From an uncultured Muribaculum sp. (GTDB taxonomy: Bacteria; Bacteroidota; Bacteroidia; Bacteroidales; Muribaculaceae), in assembly GCA_910587665.1 (NCBI GenBank), contig CAJUMZ010000001.1:124001-188000 (forward strand): a DNA stretch of 64,000 nt, given 5' to 3'. The notes beneath the pieces were generated by a model that made no database searches, was not told the origin of the DNA, and saw nothing but the letters and a program-made list of their open reading frames with translations. Made by a program: the position numbers and the translations under genes. This document shows, piece by piece, positions 44,208 through 53,050 of this stretch. The first letter of the stretch is position 1, and each line of letters starts with the position of its first letter.

Positions 44208-46436
44208 TTATTCACCCCATTTCTTCGGGTGGGTGACGGTGTGATTGTTGAGGCGTTCAATACGCAGTGTATCGGTAGAGAAGCCCGGCCACAACGGAAC
44301 GGGATAAGAGTTTAAGCTTCCCTCATTCCACTGTGAACGGTCATACTTGCCGTTTTTCCAGAAATCCTCCCATGCCTCTTCCTCAGAACCCGTGACATAG
44401 GGTGACAACTCGGCACCACCCGTGGCGGCGACAATCGCATTTATCTTGAAAGCCTCCTTACCGTCGGTCACGATATTCTTGTTAAGCAGACAGAAAGCGG
44501 TGATTTTCTGACTTGCCTTATCCCTGCCCTTATCGAAATACTTGACGCAAACCTTGTTTTTGGTCATGATGTAGTCACCTTCGTCAGGATGGTCGCCGCG
44601 CATGGCATAACCGTCGGGTGCCTTGTCCTTAAACTGTATATCGACAATTCCGGTCACATCACTTTCCGGAGCAAGGGCGTAATACCAATAATGATCGGCA
44701 TCGTCAATCACAACCGAATAGTGATCGTCGGAAGTCTCTACGGCATATCCCTTGTAGGCAGGCGCATACTTTGTCGCCATCATCGGATAGTAGGTGAGTT
44801 GGCGAAGCTTGTCGCCGGTGCGGGGATTAGCTGCGACAAACGGCTGCGGATCACCCTGGTGGTGGTCATCCTTGCCCTTCTTCATCATGACATCGGCAAG
44901 CACCATGCGCTCCTTGGGCTGCGTCACCTGCTGATGCTCCTCGATATATGACTGCTTGCGATCCTCAAGAGCCTTAATCTTTTGGGAGAAAGCGTCATAC
45001 ACCAAAGAGTCGGCCTCACACAGCTTGCCGGGGATATTGTTGCGCCATGAAATCAGCAGCGACTGGGCTATCATGTCCACACCGTAAACATTTGACACAC
45101 TGTCCTTGTCACACTCCCCGTAGCTTATCAGCGACCAGTTTTTGCTGTCGTCGAATCCCTCGAGCCACTTGCCCGAGTCAAGGGAGTTGGCACCACCCAC
45201 GGTGTGCATGTAGCTCAGTGCTTTTGACGATTCGAAGTATTCATTCTGCATATAGCTGAAATCCATCTCCCCTGACTGATACGGACCATTGTTCTTGTAA
45301 TATATGTCAGCCCACGCCTTTCCGGTATTGGGCGATACATTGCTTGAACGCTTCAGGTAAAGGTTGGCGTCAACCCCGACCTCTTTCTCATAGGTGTTTT
45401 CGGTGCGACCGTAAATGTACACGCTGTAGCCTCCGAATACACCCTGATAAATGATGTCGGTGCCCCATTCATCAAAAAAGGCGTCGGCGACAAATTTTGT
45501 GCCGGCTGCATTTCCCTGAGGCATAATCTCGTCGACAAAGTCCTCGCTGACGACCGACCACAGCGACAAGTCGGGGGCACGGTTCTCTGTCCCGGTGAAA
45601 TGCTCTACGTTCAGCTTGACAATAGACTTCTCCACCTTTATGAAGCTGAGATAATACTCGTATGCCTCGCTTGTGCTTATGCTCTCCGTGCCACCAACAT
45701 TGATCGAGCCGGAAATGGAAAATCCCTTATGCTTGGGAATGATATCTGTTTCATCAGGCGAAAGCTTTTCTCCCCATGACCCTTGCGTGAATTTTCCGGA
45801 AAGACCGATTTCAAGCCCCCATTGGGTCATGGTCTCCTCATACGACGTGCCGGTCAACTCGAGCATCTCCATGTCGTTCAACGTGGAGGAGGCAGTGAAT
45901 ATCTCCTCGCCAAGCTTGTCGATGCGGCTGTAAAGTATCACCGACCTCTTGATGTTTTTGTCACCCACACCATTCCACGGCTCTGTACCCTTGCCGATAT
46001 ACTCGCTATAGGCGGTGGTGACATCCTCGCCGGCGCGCCCGCCTTCGGCGGCGCCATGGTAAAGCACCACGATGATATTGCGGCTCATCTCCGGATTATG
46101 AGACGACGCCACTTTAAGCATCATAACTTTCTCACCCGTGAAGTCGGAGCGCAGCACCGGCTCGGCATAACTAACGCCGTCGACCGTGACCTGACGGAAC
46201 TCAACAGGAGCATCCTCACCGACAGTAAACGTCAGGCGCGACAATGTGTTGAGTGGCAACCGGTACTTATCAAGATTATCCACATCTACATAGTGGGCAA
46301 TCCGGCCGTGCACCACGTCGGTTGACGAGTTGACGAGCCTTACCGGCTCGTCAACCTCCATATCATTGTCATCGGTGCAACCTGCGATACCGCACGCAAG
46401 CATCATCGCGACACTTATCAAAAAATATTTCTTCAT
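44208..46436 (-). CDS. MACPF (membrane attack complex/perforin) domain surface lipoprotein
   Basis: The 742-residue protein begins with a lipoprotein signal (MKKYFLISVAMMLACGIAGC, Cys20). The Cys is followed by TDDNDMEVDE, an acidic stretch like the signals that flip Bacteroidota lipoproteins to the cell surface. Residues about 140-400 read as a MACPF fold. Its signature is WGTDIIYQGVFGG at 324-336, the form of the Y/W-G-T-H/D...GG motif, preceded by KLNVEHF and PQGNAAGTKFVADAFFDE. The C-terminal part (about 420-742) is family-specific, with no known domain. Bacteroidales MACPF lipoproteins include antimicrobial pore formers (BSAP type) and proteins of unknown role. It is last of a four-gene operon with fimbrillin-like genes. 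Confidence 0.78.
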   Translation of the reverse strand: MKKYFLISVAMMLACGIAGCTDDNDMEVDEPVRLVNSSTDVVHGRIAHYVDVDNLDKYRLPLNTLSRLTFTVGEDAPVEFRQVTVDGVSYAEPVLRSDFTGEKVMMLKVASSHNPEMSRNIIVVLYHGAAEGGRAGEDVTTAYSEYIGKGTEPWNGVGDKNIKRSVILYSRIDKLGEEIFTASSTLNDMEMLELTGTSYEETMTQWGLEIGLSGKFTQGSWGEKLSPDETDIIPKHKGFSISGSINVGGTESISTSEAYEYYLSFIKVEKSIVKLNVEHFTGTENRAPDLSLWSVVSEDFVDEIMPQGNAAGTKFVADAFFDEWGTDIIYQGVFGGYSVYIYGRTENTYEKEVGVDANLYLKRSSNVSPNTGKAWADIYYKNNGPYQSGEMDFSYMQNEYFESSKALSYMHTVGGANSLDSGKWLEGFDDSKNWSLISYGECDKDSVSNVYGVDMIAQSLLISWRNNIPGKLCEADSLVYDAFSQKIKALEDRKQSYIEEHQQVTQPKERMVLADVMMKKGKDDHHQGDPQPFVAANPRTGDKLRQLTYYPMMATKYAPAYKGYAVETSDDHYSVVIDDADHYWYYALAPESDVTGIVDIQFKDKAPDGYAMRGDHPDEGDYIMTKNKVCVKYFDKGRDKASQKITAFCLLNKNIVTDGKEAFKINAIVAATGGAELSPYVTGSEEEAWEDFWKNGKYDRSQWNEGSLNSYPVPLWPGFSTDTLRIERLNNHTVTHPKKWGE

Positions 46437-46489
46437 AAAAAAAGTTTCTTATCGTAAATTAACAGCACCTTGATTGCCGGCTGACGACA

Positions 46490-47527
46490 TCAAGGATTGG
46501 AGTACTCAGGCTCGGGATAAGAAGTAATATTCTGCCCCCATTCATCTTCCATTGTGACATTCACATTAACATTTGCCCCGGTTTCGACAAGATAGTTTCC
46601 TTGGAGATTATATTTTACGTTAGCTTTATCAAACGTCAGACTGCTCACCGTAACCGCCTTGAATTCCACATCCAATTCGGGTTTGGCAGTTGGCGTAAGG
46701 GAAAACCCGATAGAATAATTCTGTTTCGGCAGATACAAACTTCCCAAATTCCAGTTAGGAAGTCCGGTAAAATCCTCTATTGAAAATCTAATACTGTTAA
46801 AAGAATTAATGACCTCATCACTCCATAGATTAATATATGTGTTATATTGTAAGCACACAACCTTAAGACCGGCAAGACTTTGGCTACCATATGCATCCGG
46901 CTCAGAACCATTAGTTTGAGAAAAGCGCACCATATTTACAGCACGTTTCAACGGAAGGGATACACTGGCGTTTATATCGGTTTTTTCAAAATCGACTTTC
47001 CCTTTCCAGCAATCATACAGATCATTGTTAAAATTGATTATGCTGCCGTCATCGGCCTTGGAGTTCATTGATACAGGAAACTGCGGGTAAATACCGTTCA
47101 CATTCCCTACATGGGAAAATTCATATGGCACTTTCACGTCAAGACTCGTGTCACCATCCTTAACATAACTGCAAAATCCACAGATAGCATATTTTCCCGG
47201 CTCGACACCCGTGAACCTAAGGGAGGCATCTCCGGTATACATCTCCGAAAGTACCTTCATCTTGGCCTTCCGATTACTTTCATCCAATACTATATTACCA
47301 TCTTGATCAAGATAAACCAGATAAACCATGCACCTAAGCCCCCAGCCATCCGGGATATCGGCACGCGACATCGAGAGATCACCGGAAGGGACCTCAACAT
47401 TTACCGTCAGACATTCACCCTTGACAGACTCTTCGGGGAGAAGCGACTCCTCGACGTCGGTTGACGAACAAGACGCGGCAAGCATCATAGCCGAAGCCGC
47501 GAAAAAGCTAAAAAACTTTGTCTTCAT
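46490..47527 (-). CDS. Fimbrillin-like (DUF6562-type) lipoprotein, AT-rich
   Basis: The 345-residue product has a lipobox LAASC (Cys20) followed by an acidic SSTDVEESLLPEE stretch suited to surface export. The rest is beta-rich with two apparent modules (about 35-150 and 165-345), typical of fimbrillin or fimbrial-anchor folds. LPLKRAVNMVRF in the middle is a frequent strand in this group. It ends with a short Pro/Asn tail. I judge it a pilus-like subunit or adhesin. It lies between the DUF6562-like gene (34-base gap) and the MACPF gene (53-base gap), and is visibly more AT-rich than both, which suggests exchange of this gene within a conserved operon. Confidence 0.65.
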   Translation of the reverse strand: MKTKFFSFFAASAMMLAASCSSTDVEESLLPEESVKGECLTVNVEVPSGDLSMSRADIPDGWGLRCMVYLVYLDQDGNIVLDESNRKAKMKVLSEMYTGDASLRFTGVEPGKYAICGFCSYVKDGDTSLDVKVPYEFSHVGNVNGIYPQFPVSMNSKADDGSIINFNNDLYDCWKGKVDFEKTDINASVSLPLKRAVNMVRFSQTNGSEPDAYGSQSLAGLKVVCLQYNTYINLWSDEVINSFNSIRFSIEDFTGLPNWNLGSLYLPKQNYSIGFSLTPTAKPELDVEFKAVTVSSLTFDKANVKYNLQGNYLVETGANVNVNVTMEDEWGQNITSYPEPEYSNP

Positions 47528-47561
47528 TTCTTCTTTATATTTAATTGTTTGATTACTTTCA

Positions 47562-48560
47562 TTACATTATTTCGGCATCTATAATTATAGTGCCGTCCCA
47601 TTCGGTATCAATGGATATCGCACCCCCGACCTCATTGGTGAGAAAGTCGCCGTAGACGGTTGTCAGCCGACCACGCTTCAGCGGCACCGTGATCCCGGCG
47701 ACATGCGACACCGGGATAAGGTTATCGTCATACAGAGTGAGCGTCAGCACCACCTCATTGACATTATCGTCGGCAAACAGCCAGTCAAAACCAATCTGCA
47801 CCATGCCGTCGGATGCCGACGATAATTCAATGGGTAAGGTAAACTCTACATCGCTTTCATAGCCGTCGACAGCCCCTGACCATACGTCATAAGACCAGGG
47901 CATGATCTCGTAGCGGAATTTCATCGTATAACCTCCCCTTCCGGCACGCGCCTTCTCGCTGCGGGAGAAAAGCTCATCAACGTCGGTGGCGATGATGCGG
48001 TATTTTGCCTGCGGGCGTATCAGCTCCACCGGCGCGGTAACGGAGGCATTCCACCTGTCACGCCAGGGTCGCAGGTCGAGCGAGGTAACGCCGCAGAGAG
48101 ATTGCCGGTCATCCATATTGCCTACATAAGGCTTCTTACAGCCCACGGAGTAGAAGGATGAAGCATCGAAGCAAATCGGTTCATGACCGTGAGCGGTGAC
48201 ATAGTCGCCCCACACGGCAACCTTGTATTCAAGCGCATGCAGCTTTACCGACAGCGGCAGTCTCACCTTGCCGGAGCCGACAGAAGCGGCATCGGAGAAT
48301 GTCACCACCCGCTCCACGACCTTACCGTCGCGGGTAAACTCTACGACAAAGCGCATCACGGCCTCACCGCCGGAGCGCGAATGGTTGAGGGCGACAAGCG
48401 GCTCAAGCGAGAGGCCGAGGGCAAGCTCGAGGTCAACGCTCACAAGCGTAGGGTCGACACCGACCGTCCCGTCGGGATTGACTTCGGGAAACTCCCTGAC
48501 ACACGCCGACTGCACCAGCAGCACCATGACGGCACACATTATATATAATATCCTTTTCAT
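47562..48560 (-). CDS. Fimbrillin-related lipoprotein (DUF6562-like)
   Basis: This 332-residue protein has an N-terminal signal with Cys20 (VQSAC, an imperfect lipobox) and then two beta-sandwich-like halves. Recognisable blocks are RFVVEFTRDGKVVERV, KVAVWGDYVTAHG and, near the end, LKRGRLTTVYGDFLT, the last typical of DUF6562 proteins. Such proteins accompany fimbrial loci of Bacteroidales as anchors or minor subunits. Its start overlaps the DUF3575 stop (ATGA), so they are translationally coupled. Family name is from memory of motif form, not a search. Confidence 0.68.
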   Translation of the reverse strand: MKRILYIMCAVMVLLVQSACVREFPEVNPDGTVGVDPTLVSVDLELALGLSLEPLVALNHSRSGGEAVMRFVVEFTRDGKVVERVVTFSDAASVGSGKVRLPLSVKLHALEYKVAVWGDYVTAHGHEPICFDASSFYSVGCKKPYVGNMDDRQSLCGVTSLDLRPWRDRWNASVTAPVELIRPQAKYRIIATDVDELFSRSEKARAGRGGYTMKFRYEIMPWSYDVWSGAVDGYESDVEFTLPIELSSASDGMVQIGFDWLFADDNVNEVVLTLTLYDDNLIPVSHVAGITVPLKRGRLTTVYGDFLTNEVGGAISIDTEWDGTIIIDAEIM

Positions 48561-49189
48561 CGGCGACCTCCTTTCAGCGGGATGGTATAGCGCACGGAAA
48601 TACCGATGCGGTCAATACCGAAATAGTTGGTCACGCTGCGATCGATCATCGCGCCGTTAGGGATATTGTAATAGTGGTTGTAGCGCATGTTGGCCCATCC
48701 TACCCCGATTGTAAACTCCATGCCGAGGCACTCACACATCTGCACTGCATATCCATAGCTCACACCCGCGCCGATCAGCGGTCTGCCGCACCATTGATAG
48801 CGATTGTCGACGTTGCGCAGATTATACCACGCGACCGACGCGTGGACACCCGCGAAATGTCCCTGTCCGGGCTTCTTGAGCCATCCGCGGCACTCAGGCT
48901 GCAAGGCAATCGCCGTGACCGAGCGACGCGAACTGATATTCCACGGACACCACATAACAGGCACCTGCACCGACAGCCGACGAGACACCTGCAACTCCGG
49001 GGCAAGGTTGACGAGCATCGCCGACCACGGCACTATGTTGCTTGATATGGAAAAGTAGGGATAGGGGAGCTCCTTGCAGCAATCGCGGCATCCCGCCATG
49101 TCCCTGCATAATCCCGGCAACGGCGACAGCAGAAAAAAAGCGACAAACAGGCACAACCTGAATTTTCTAATATTTTTTAGGTAATCCAT
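48557..49189 (-). CDS. DUF3575 outer-membrane protein, first gene of the fimbria-like operon
   Basis: The 210-residue product has a signal peptide (about 10-30) and an eight-strand-type barrel. SISSNIVPWSAMLVNLAPELQVS and LSVQVPVMWCPWNISS are the standard N-terminal blocks of DUF3575, and ISVRYTIPLKGG ends it. DUF3575 genes open many Bacteroidales fimbrial gene clusters. This one likely supplies an outer-membrane component for display of the downstream lipoproteins. Several Cys in CRDMAGCRDCC near the mature N-terminus are unusual and may form disulfides. Confidence 0.8.
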   Translation of the reverse strand: MDYLKNIRKFRLCLFVAFFLLSPLPGLCRDMAGCRDCCKELPYPYFSISSNIVPWSAMLVNLAPELQVSRRLSVQVPVMWCPWNISSRRSVTAIALQPECRGWLKKPGQGHFAGVHASVAWYNLRNVDNRYQWCGRPLIGAGVSYGYAVQMCECLGMEFTIGVGWANMRYNHYYNIPNGAMIDRSVTNYFGIDRIGISVRYTIPLKGGRR

Positions 49190-49221
49190 TAAATTAGGGA
49201 ATGTGACAGTTGGTATTGCTG

Positions 49222-49229
49222 CAAATTTA
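49222..49229 (-). promoter_or_regulatory. Candidate -7 element TAAATTTG for the MACPF/fimbrillin operon
   Basis: TAAATTTG on the minus strand ends 32 bases before the ATG at 49189. No TTTG lies at the -33 spacing, so the operon may depend on an activator; the divergent LuxR-type regulator is the obvious candidate. Confidence 0.5.
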
Positions 49230-49304
49230 GCAATAAGGCGTACAAAATGGCGATTCTCCCTATAGATGGTCTATAGATTTTCAATATCTGGCATGCACAT
49301 GGCG

Positions 49305-49335
49305 CTTGTTTTTCATAGTACATGTGTTAATTTTG
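49305..49335 (+). promoter_or_regulatory. Promoter of the TPR-LuxR regulator
   Basis: CTTG (49305-49308), 19 bases, then TAATTTTG (49328-49335), ending 12 bases before the ATG at 49348. One mismatch in the -33. Confidence 0.5.
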
Positions 49336-49347
49336 TCATGAAAATCA

Positions 49348-50895
49348 ATGTCTATGTCAATACACGATATTATTTTTCGATCGGCGGCAGCCACCGTAAC
49401 ATTACTGCTTTTCTGCTGCGGAAATCCGAACGACACCTCAGGCACCCCACCCGAAGTGAGCGCCAACGTGCGTGCCCGCGAACTACGTCTTAACGGCGCA
49501 CCCGCGAGCGCCTACCTCCCCCTGCAGGAGCAGGCGGTCAAGGAAGTACGTGAAGGGAAGTCAACCGACGACCCCGTCGACGTGCTTTCACAGATGGGAT
49601 ATTTCCTCACCCGCACAGGTGACTACCTGCGAGCGATAGAATACCTTCAGGAAGCCGCCGACTCCATAGGCGGCAACAGAAAGAATCATGATATCAGGGG
49701 CGATATAACGCTTTACGGCAATATGTGTACATTATATGCCCGGCTCGGTATGACCGAAGAGGCGCTCAACGCCAACTCCAAGGCCATCGACATAAGCCGC
49801 GCCAACGGCAAAGTGCTGTTGAGCGACCTTTACAGCTTCCGTAGCGCTATATATGACCGCGCCGGAAACACTGACTCGTCATATTATTACACACATAGGG
49901 CAATCGACGTGATTGACAGTATCCCTCTTATCGCCACAAAAGAAGAGCTTGTCGACTTTTATCTCCAGAACATGTACATAAGCCTGATTGAGAACTACAG
50001 GCAATATCCCGACTCGCTCGACAATGCCATCGCCATGCTCGAAAAGATAGAGAAAGGAGACAACGGTAACGCGACATCACGGTTTGCCATCGGACTTGGA
50101 TATGTAGAAAAAGGAAATCCCGGCAAAGGAATACCAATGATGGAGGCAGCAGCGAGGGAGTTTGAGGAGCAGCAATGGGGTGAAAGCATCCATTGGGCTT
50201 ACAAGCTGCTGATTGGCGTATACAGCCGGCTTGGCATAACCGACAAAGCCACGGCGCTATACCCGGAATACAACCGGCTCAACGACTCCATAACCGCCGG
50301 CGAACGCTCCAACGCGGTGATTGCCGCTGACATCCGCTATAAGGCGAGCCGCAAGGAAGCCGAGATAAAGCAGCTCAACGCCACACTAATGTCTACCCGC
50401 CAACGGAGGATACTCATGTGGGTGTCAATAGTGCTTGCCGTGGCGGCTATCATAGCCGGAAGCTGGTGGATAATACAGAAAAACCGGAACAAACGCCGGC
50501 ATCTCAATAATCGAATAAGCGAGCTGATTGTGTCACAGGAACAGCTCAATTCTCGTCTGCAGACCCTTGTATCGGAAATTGACAACAGCAGCATCGAAAG
50601 TGCCAAAGGTATTATCACCCCGTCGCTGGTCAAAAATGAAGATGTAGGCAAGTTCCGCCGCTCATTTGAAGCATTATACCCGGAATGGCTTGGGCGTCTA
50701 CGCGCACAGGCACCCAACCTCACTCCTAACGACGAACTGCTGTGTATGCTGCTATATCTGAAGCAGACCCCGGAGGAGATATCCAACTGCCTGGGGATAA
50801 CACGCATGAGTGTAAACTCCGCCCGTTACCGCGTACGCACCAAACTCTGTGTGCCCAAAGAAATCGACCTTGACCAATATATCCGGTCGCTGTAA
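49348..50895 (+). CDS. Membrane-spanning TPR regulator with LuxR-like helix-turn-helix
   Basis: The 515-residue protein has an N-terminal signal/anchor (about 10-25, ending FCCGN, a possible lipobox), periplasmic TPR-like repeats (about 60-330), one membrane helix (about 354-375), a basic coiled coil (about 376-420) and a C-terminal DNA-binding domain (about 450-515). TPEEISNCLGITRMSVNSAR is the recognition region of the helix-turn-helix. This layout would let a periplasmic signal set transcription directly. It diverges from the DUF3575-MACPF operon with 158 bp between starts, and probably controls it. A neighbouring target is an inference. Confidence 0.8.
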   Translation: MSMSIHDIIFRSAAATVTLLLFCCGNPNDTSGTPPEVSANVRARELRLNGAPASAYLPLQEQAVKEVREGKSTDDPVDVLSQMGYFLTRTGDYLRAIEYLQEAADSIGGNRKNHDIRGDITLYGNMCTLYARLGMTEEALNANSKAIDISRANGKVLLSDLYSFRSAIYDRAGNTDSSYYYTHRAIDVIDSIPLIATKEELVDFYLQNMYISLIENYRQYPDSLDNAIAMLEKIEKGDNGNATSRFAIGLGYVEKGNPGKGIPMMEAAAREFEEQQWGESIHWAYKLLIGVYSRLGITDKATALYPEYNRLNDSITAGERSNAVIAADIRYKASRKEAEIKQLNATLMSTRQRRILMWVSIVLAVAAIIAGSWWIIQKNRNKRRHLNNRISELIVSQEQLNSRLQTLVSEIDNSSIESAKGIITPSLVKNEDVGKFRRSFEALYPEWLGRLRAQAPNLTPNDELLCMLLYLKQTPEEISNCLGITRMSVNSARYRVRTKLCVPKEIDLDQYIRSL

Positions 50896-50896
50896 A

Positions 50897-50933
50897 AAAA
50901 ATTAGCCCAATTGGACTAATTGGACTAATTTTT
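50897..50933. terminator. Bidirectional terminator between convergent genes
   Basis: AAAAATTAG (50897-50905) pairs with CTAATTTTT (50925-50933) with A and T runs on both sides, between the regulator stop and the M48 protease stop. The inner sequence repeats TTGGACTAA, so alternative pairings exist. Confidence 0.7.
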
Positions 50934-50945
50934 ACTTCGCGCCTG

Positions 50946-51743
50946 TTATTTTGCGGCGGGAGGCGTGATGCCCTCGTCAGTGGCGCGCTTCTCCATGCGC
51001 TCTATACGCTTGTCAAGGTCGGGATGGGAAGAGAAAAGCTGATTGATCTTACTCTCCTTTTTAGCACCCGCCTCATCCTGTAGAGACTTCAGTTTCTTGA
51101 ATGACAGAGCCATCGCCCACGGATTTTTGCCGTGGCTTTTAAGGAACTCATAGCCATAGTCGTCGGCTGCCTTTTCCTGTTTCTGAGAATAAGTTGCGCC
51201 TGCAAGTGCCTCGCCGAGGTCGCCGAGCTGAGAGTCGGTAAGCGCGGCGGCCGTATTTCCGGTCGAGCCGATGCCGTCTTTAAGCGCCGATGTGAGCAGC
51301 GACTGCTTGAACGCCTTCTTTGAATCATGGTGAGCCACATGGCCGATCTCATGACCGATCACACCGAGCAACTCTTCATCGCTCATGATATCCATGAGAG
51401 CGGCAAACACACGCACACTGCCGTCGGCACATGCGAAAGCATTCACGTCGACCACCCAATACACCTTGAAATTCAAGGGTATTCCCTCAACCGAGGTAAG
51501 CCCCTTGGTAAGGCTGTCAAGACGCTGGGTGTAAGGATGCTCCGGCTCACACACCTTGTTGTGGGTATCCATCCAGTCGATATACTCCTTGACATATTCA
51601 GTCATCTGCGCGTCGGTCAGAGTGACAGCCTGAGCCGCCTTGGTAGCCGCACCGACCGCTTTTTTAAGGTTAAACTGCGCCATTGCCGGCATAGAGCAGG
51701 CAACACACGCAACCATTGCAATAATCTTTACAAATCTGTTCAT
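50946..51743 (-). CDS. M48-family metalloprotease, periplasmic
   Basis: The 265-residue protein has a signal peptide (about 1-22) and a Zn-protease core. The HEIGH motif is at 131-135, and Glu190 in QEKAADDYG is the third ligand, as in M48 enzymes of the BepA/LoiP type. SHPDLDKRIERM near the end is a family block. It probably acts in envelope protein quality control. No membrane helix follows, so it is soluble in the periplasm. It is a single gene. Confidence 0.9.
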   Translation of the reverse strand: MNRFVKIIAMVACVACSMPAMAQFNLKKAVGAATKAAQAVTLTDAQMTEYVKEYIDWMDTHNKVCEPEHPYTQRLDSLTKGLTSVEGIPLNFKVYWVVDVNAFACADGSVRVFAALMDIMSDEELLGVIGHEIGHVAHHDSKKAFKQSLLTSALKDGIGSTGNTAAALTDSQLGDLGEALAGATYSQKQEKAADDYGYEFLKSHGKNPWAMALSFKKLKSLQDEAGAKKESKINQLFSSHPDLDKRIERMEKRATDEGITPPAAK

Positions 51744-51784
51744 AACTATTTCGGTTGTGTTTTCAAAATTGCTGCAAAGAAAGC

Positions 51785-51792
51785 CAAAATTA
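51785..51792 (-). promoter_or_regulatory. Candidate -7 element TAATTTTG for the M48 protease
   Basis: TAATTTTG on the minus strand ends 41 bases before the ATG at 51743. No convincing -33 element. The rest of the gap up to 51872 shows no clear site. Confidence 0.35.
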
Positions 51793-51872
51793 TGCTAACT
51801 TCAAAATTGTAATCGCCGTTAACAAATCACTACGGGAAGGTGTTATTAGATAAATGACTAATTTATACCGAT

Positions 51873-52199
51873 ATGATGAAAATAAAACTTGGTACAGCGT
51901 CATTGCATGTGACCTATACCGACGATGAGCTGAAAATAAAGGTGCTCGGCTATATCGACGCCCATGACGACGGCGTGGGATTCCGCGACATTTGCGACAA
52001 TATACTAACCTTTGCCGAAGACGAGGGAAAACTCAGCCAATCCGAAAACGAGCAGTATCAATGGATGGAACTTGACCGCAGCGACATACTGCGCATAGAC
52101 CGCATACTGCACGATGCGATAGCCGCCGGCAAGATAATGATCGACTTCAACACAACCCATTATCAGGCCGCTGACACATATTTTATATCAATCAATTAG
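51873..52199 (+). CDS. Small conserved-looking cytosolic protein, function unknown
   Basis: The 108-residue acidic protein starts at one of two adjacent ATG codons (51873 or 51876). It has no signal or membrane segment. Predicted order is two short beta strands (LHVTYTDDELKIKV), two helices (VGFRDICDNILTFAEDEG; RSDILRIDRILHDAIAAG) and a closing beta pair (KIMIDFN), compatible with a winged-helix-like or adaptor domain. I do not recognise a family. It is followed 23 bases later by the SDR gene and may share its transcript. Confidence 0.65.
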   Translation: MMKIKLGTASLHVTYTDDELKIKVLGYIDAHDDGVGFRDICDNILTFAEDEGKLSQSENEQYQWMELDRSDILRIDRILHDAIAAGKIMIDFNTTHYQAADTYFISIN

Positions 52200-52222
52200 A
52201 CTAATTAAAATCAACCGCGACA

Positions 52223-53017
52223 ATGAAGAAAATAGTCATTATGGGTGCCACTTCAGGCATAGGGCTTCATCTTGCCGAGGCATACGCCTCCATGGGCTGG
52301 ATGGTAGGAGCCGCAGGCCGTAAGGAGACCCCGATGAAAGAATTAAAAGAGAAGTTTCCACAACAGGTGGAATGGATGAAAATCGACGTAACCAAGTCTG
52401 ACGCCCCGCAACGGCTGCTGGAGCTTATACGCAAACTCGGAGGAATGGACATATATCTCCACACGGCGGGTATAGGATATGAAAACGCCGATCTCGACAT
52501 AGAAAAGGATGTAGCCACCACGCAGACCAATGTAGTGGGTTACACCCGCATGGTCGACGCCGCCTACCGCTTCTTCCGCAAGATGAGCGAAAAAGGCGTC
52601 GGCGGACACATCGCCGTAATATCGTCGGTGGCAGGCACAAAAGGTATCGGAAAGCTCGCAAGCTATTCGGCGTCAAAGAAATATCAGGCAACCTACCTTG
52701 AGGCTCTCGAACAGTTGTCACGGAGCGAGGGTGTCGATCTCGCCTTTACCGACATACGCCCCGGATGGGTGCGCACCCCGCTGCTCGAAAATGACCGCGT
52801 CTACCCGATGACGATGGAAGAGGAGAAAGTGGTTCCGCTGATAATCAAGGCTATAAAGAAGCGGTCGCGCATAGCCGTGGTCGACTGGCGATGGGCTGTC
52901 GCAGTGGCTTTCTGGCGGCTTATCCCCGGATTTCTGTGGATAAGGATGCCGTTGACCATCTCGCGTGAAGCCACTCCCGAAGAGACGGAAATCGACACCG
53001 AGCTCGCCAACAGCTGA
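52223..53017 (+). CDS. Short-chain dehydrogenase/reductase
   Basis: The 264-residue SDR has the NAD(P) glycine motif GATSGIG (about 8-14), the structural HTAGIG, Ser in VISSVAG and the catalytic Y-x-x-x-K in SYSASKKY. The C-terminal part has a hydrophobic stretch (WAVAVAFWRLIPGFLWI) that may bind membrane. Substrate unknown. It lies upstream of porT but a strong hairpin separates them. Confidence 0.88.
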   Translation: MKKIVIMGATSGIGLHLAEAYASMGWMVGAAGRKETPMKELKEKFPQQVEWMKIDVTKSDAPQRLLELIRKLGGMDIYLHTAGIGYENADLDIEKDVATTQTNVVGYTRMVDAAYRFFRKMSEKGVGGHIAVISSVAGTKGIGKLASYSASKKYQATYLEALEQLSRSEGVDLAFTDIRPGWVRTPLLENDRVYPMTMEEEKVVPLIIKAIKKRSRIAVVDWRWAVAVAFWRLIPGFLWIRMPLTISREATPEETEIDTELANS

Positions 53018-53050
53018 TAAGGCAATTTAAAAACACACATATAATAAACG

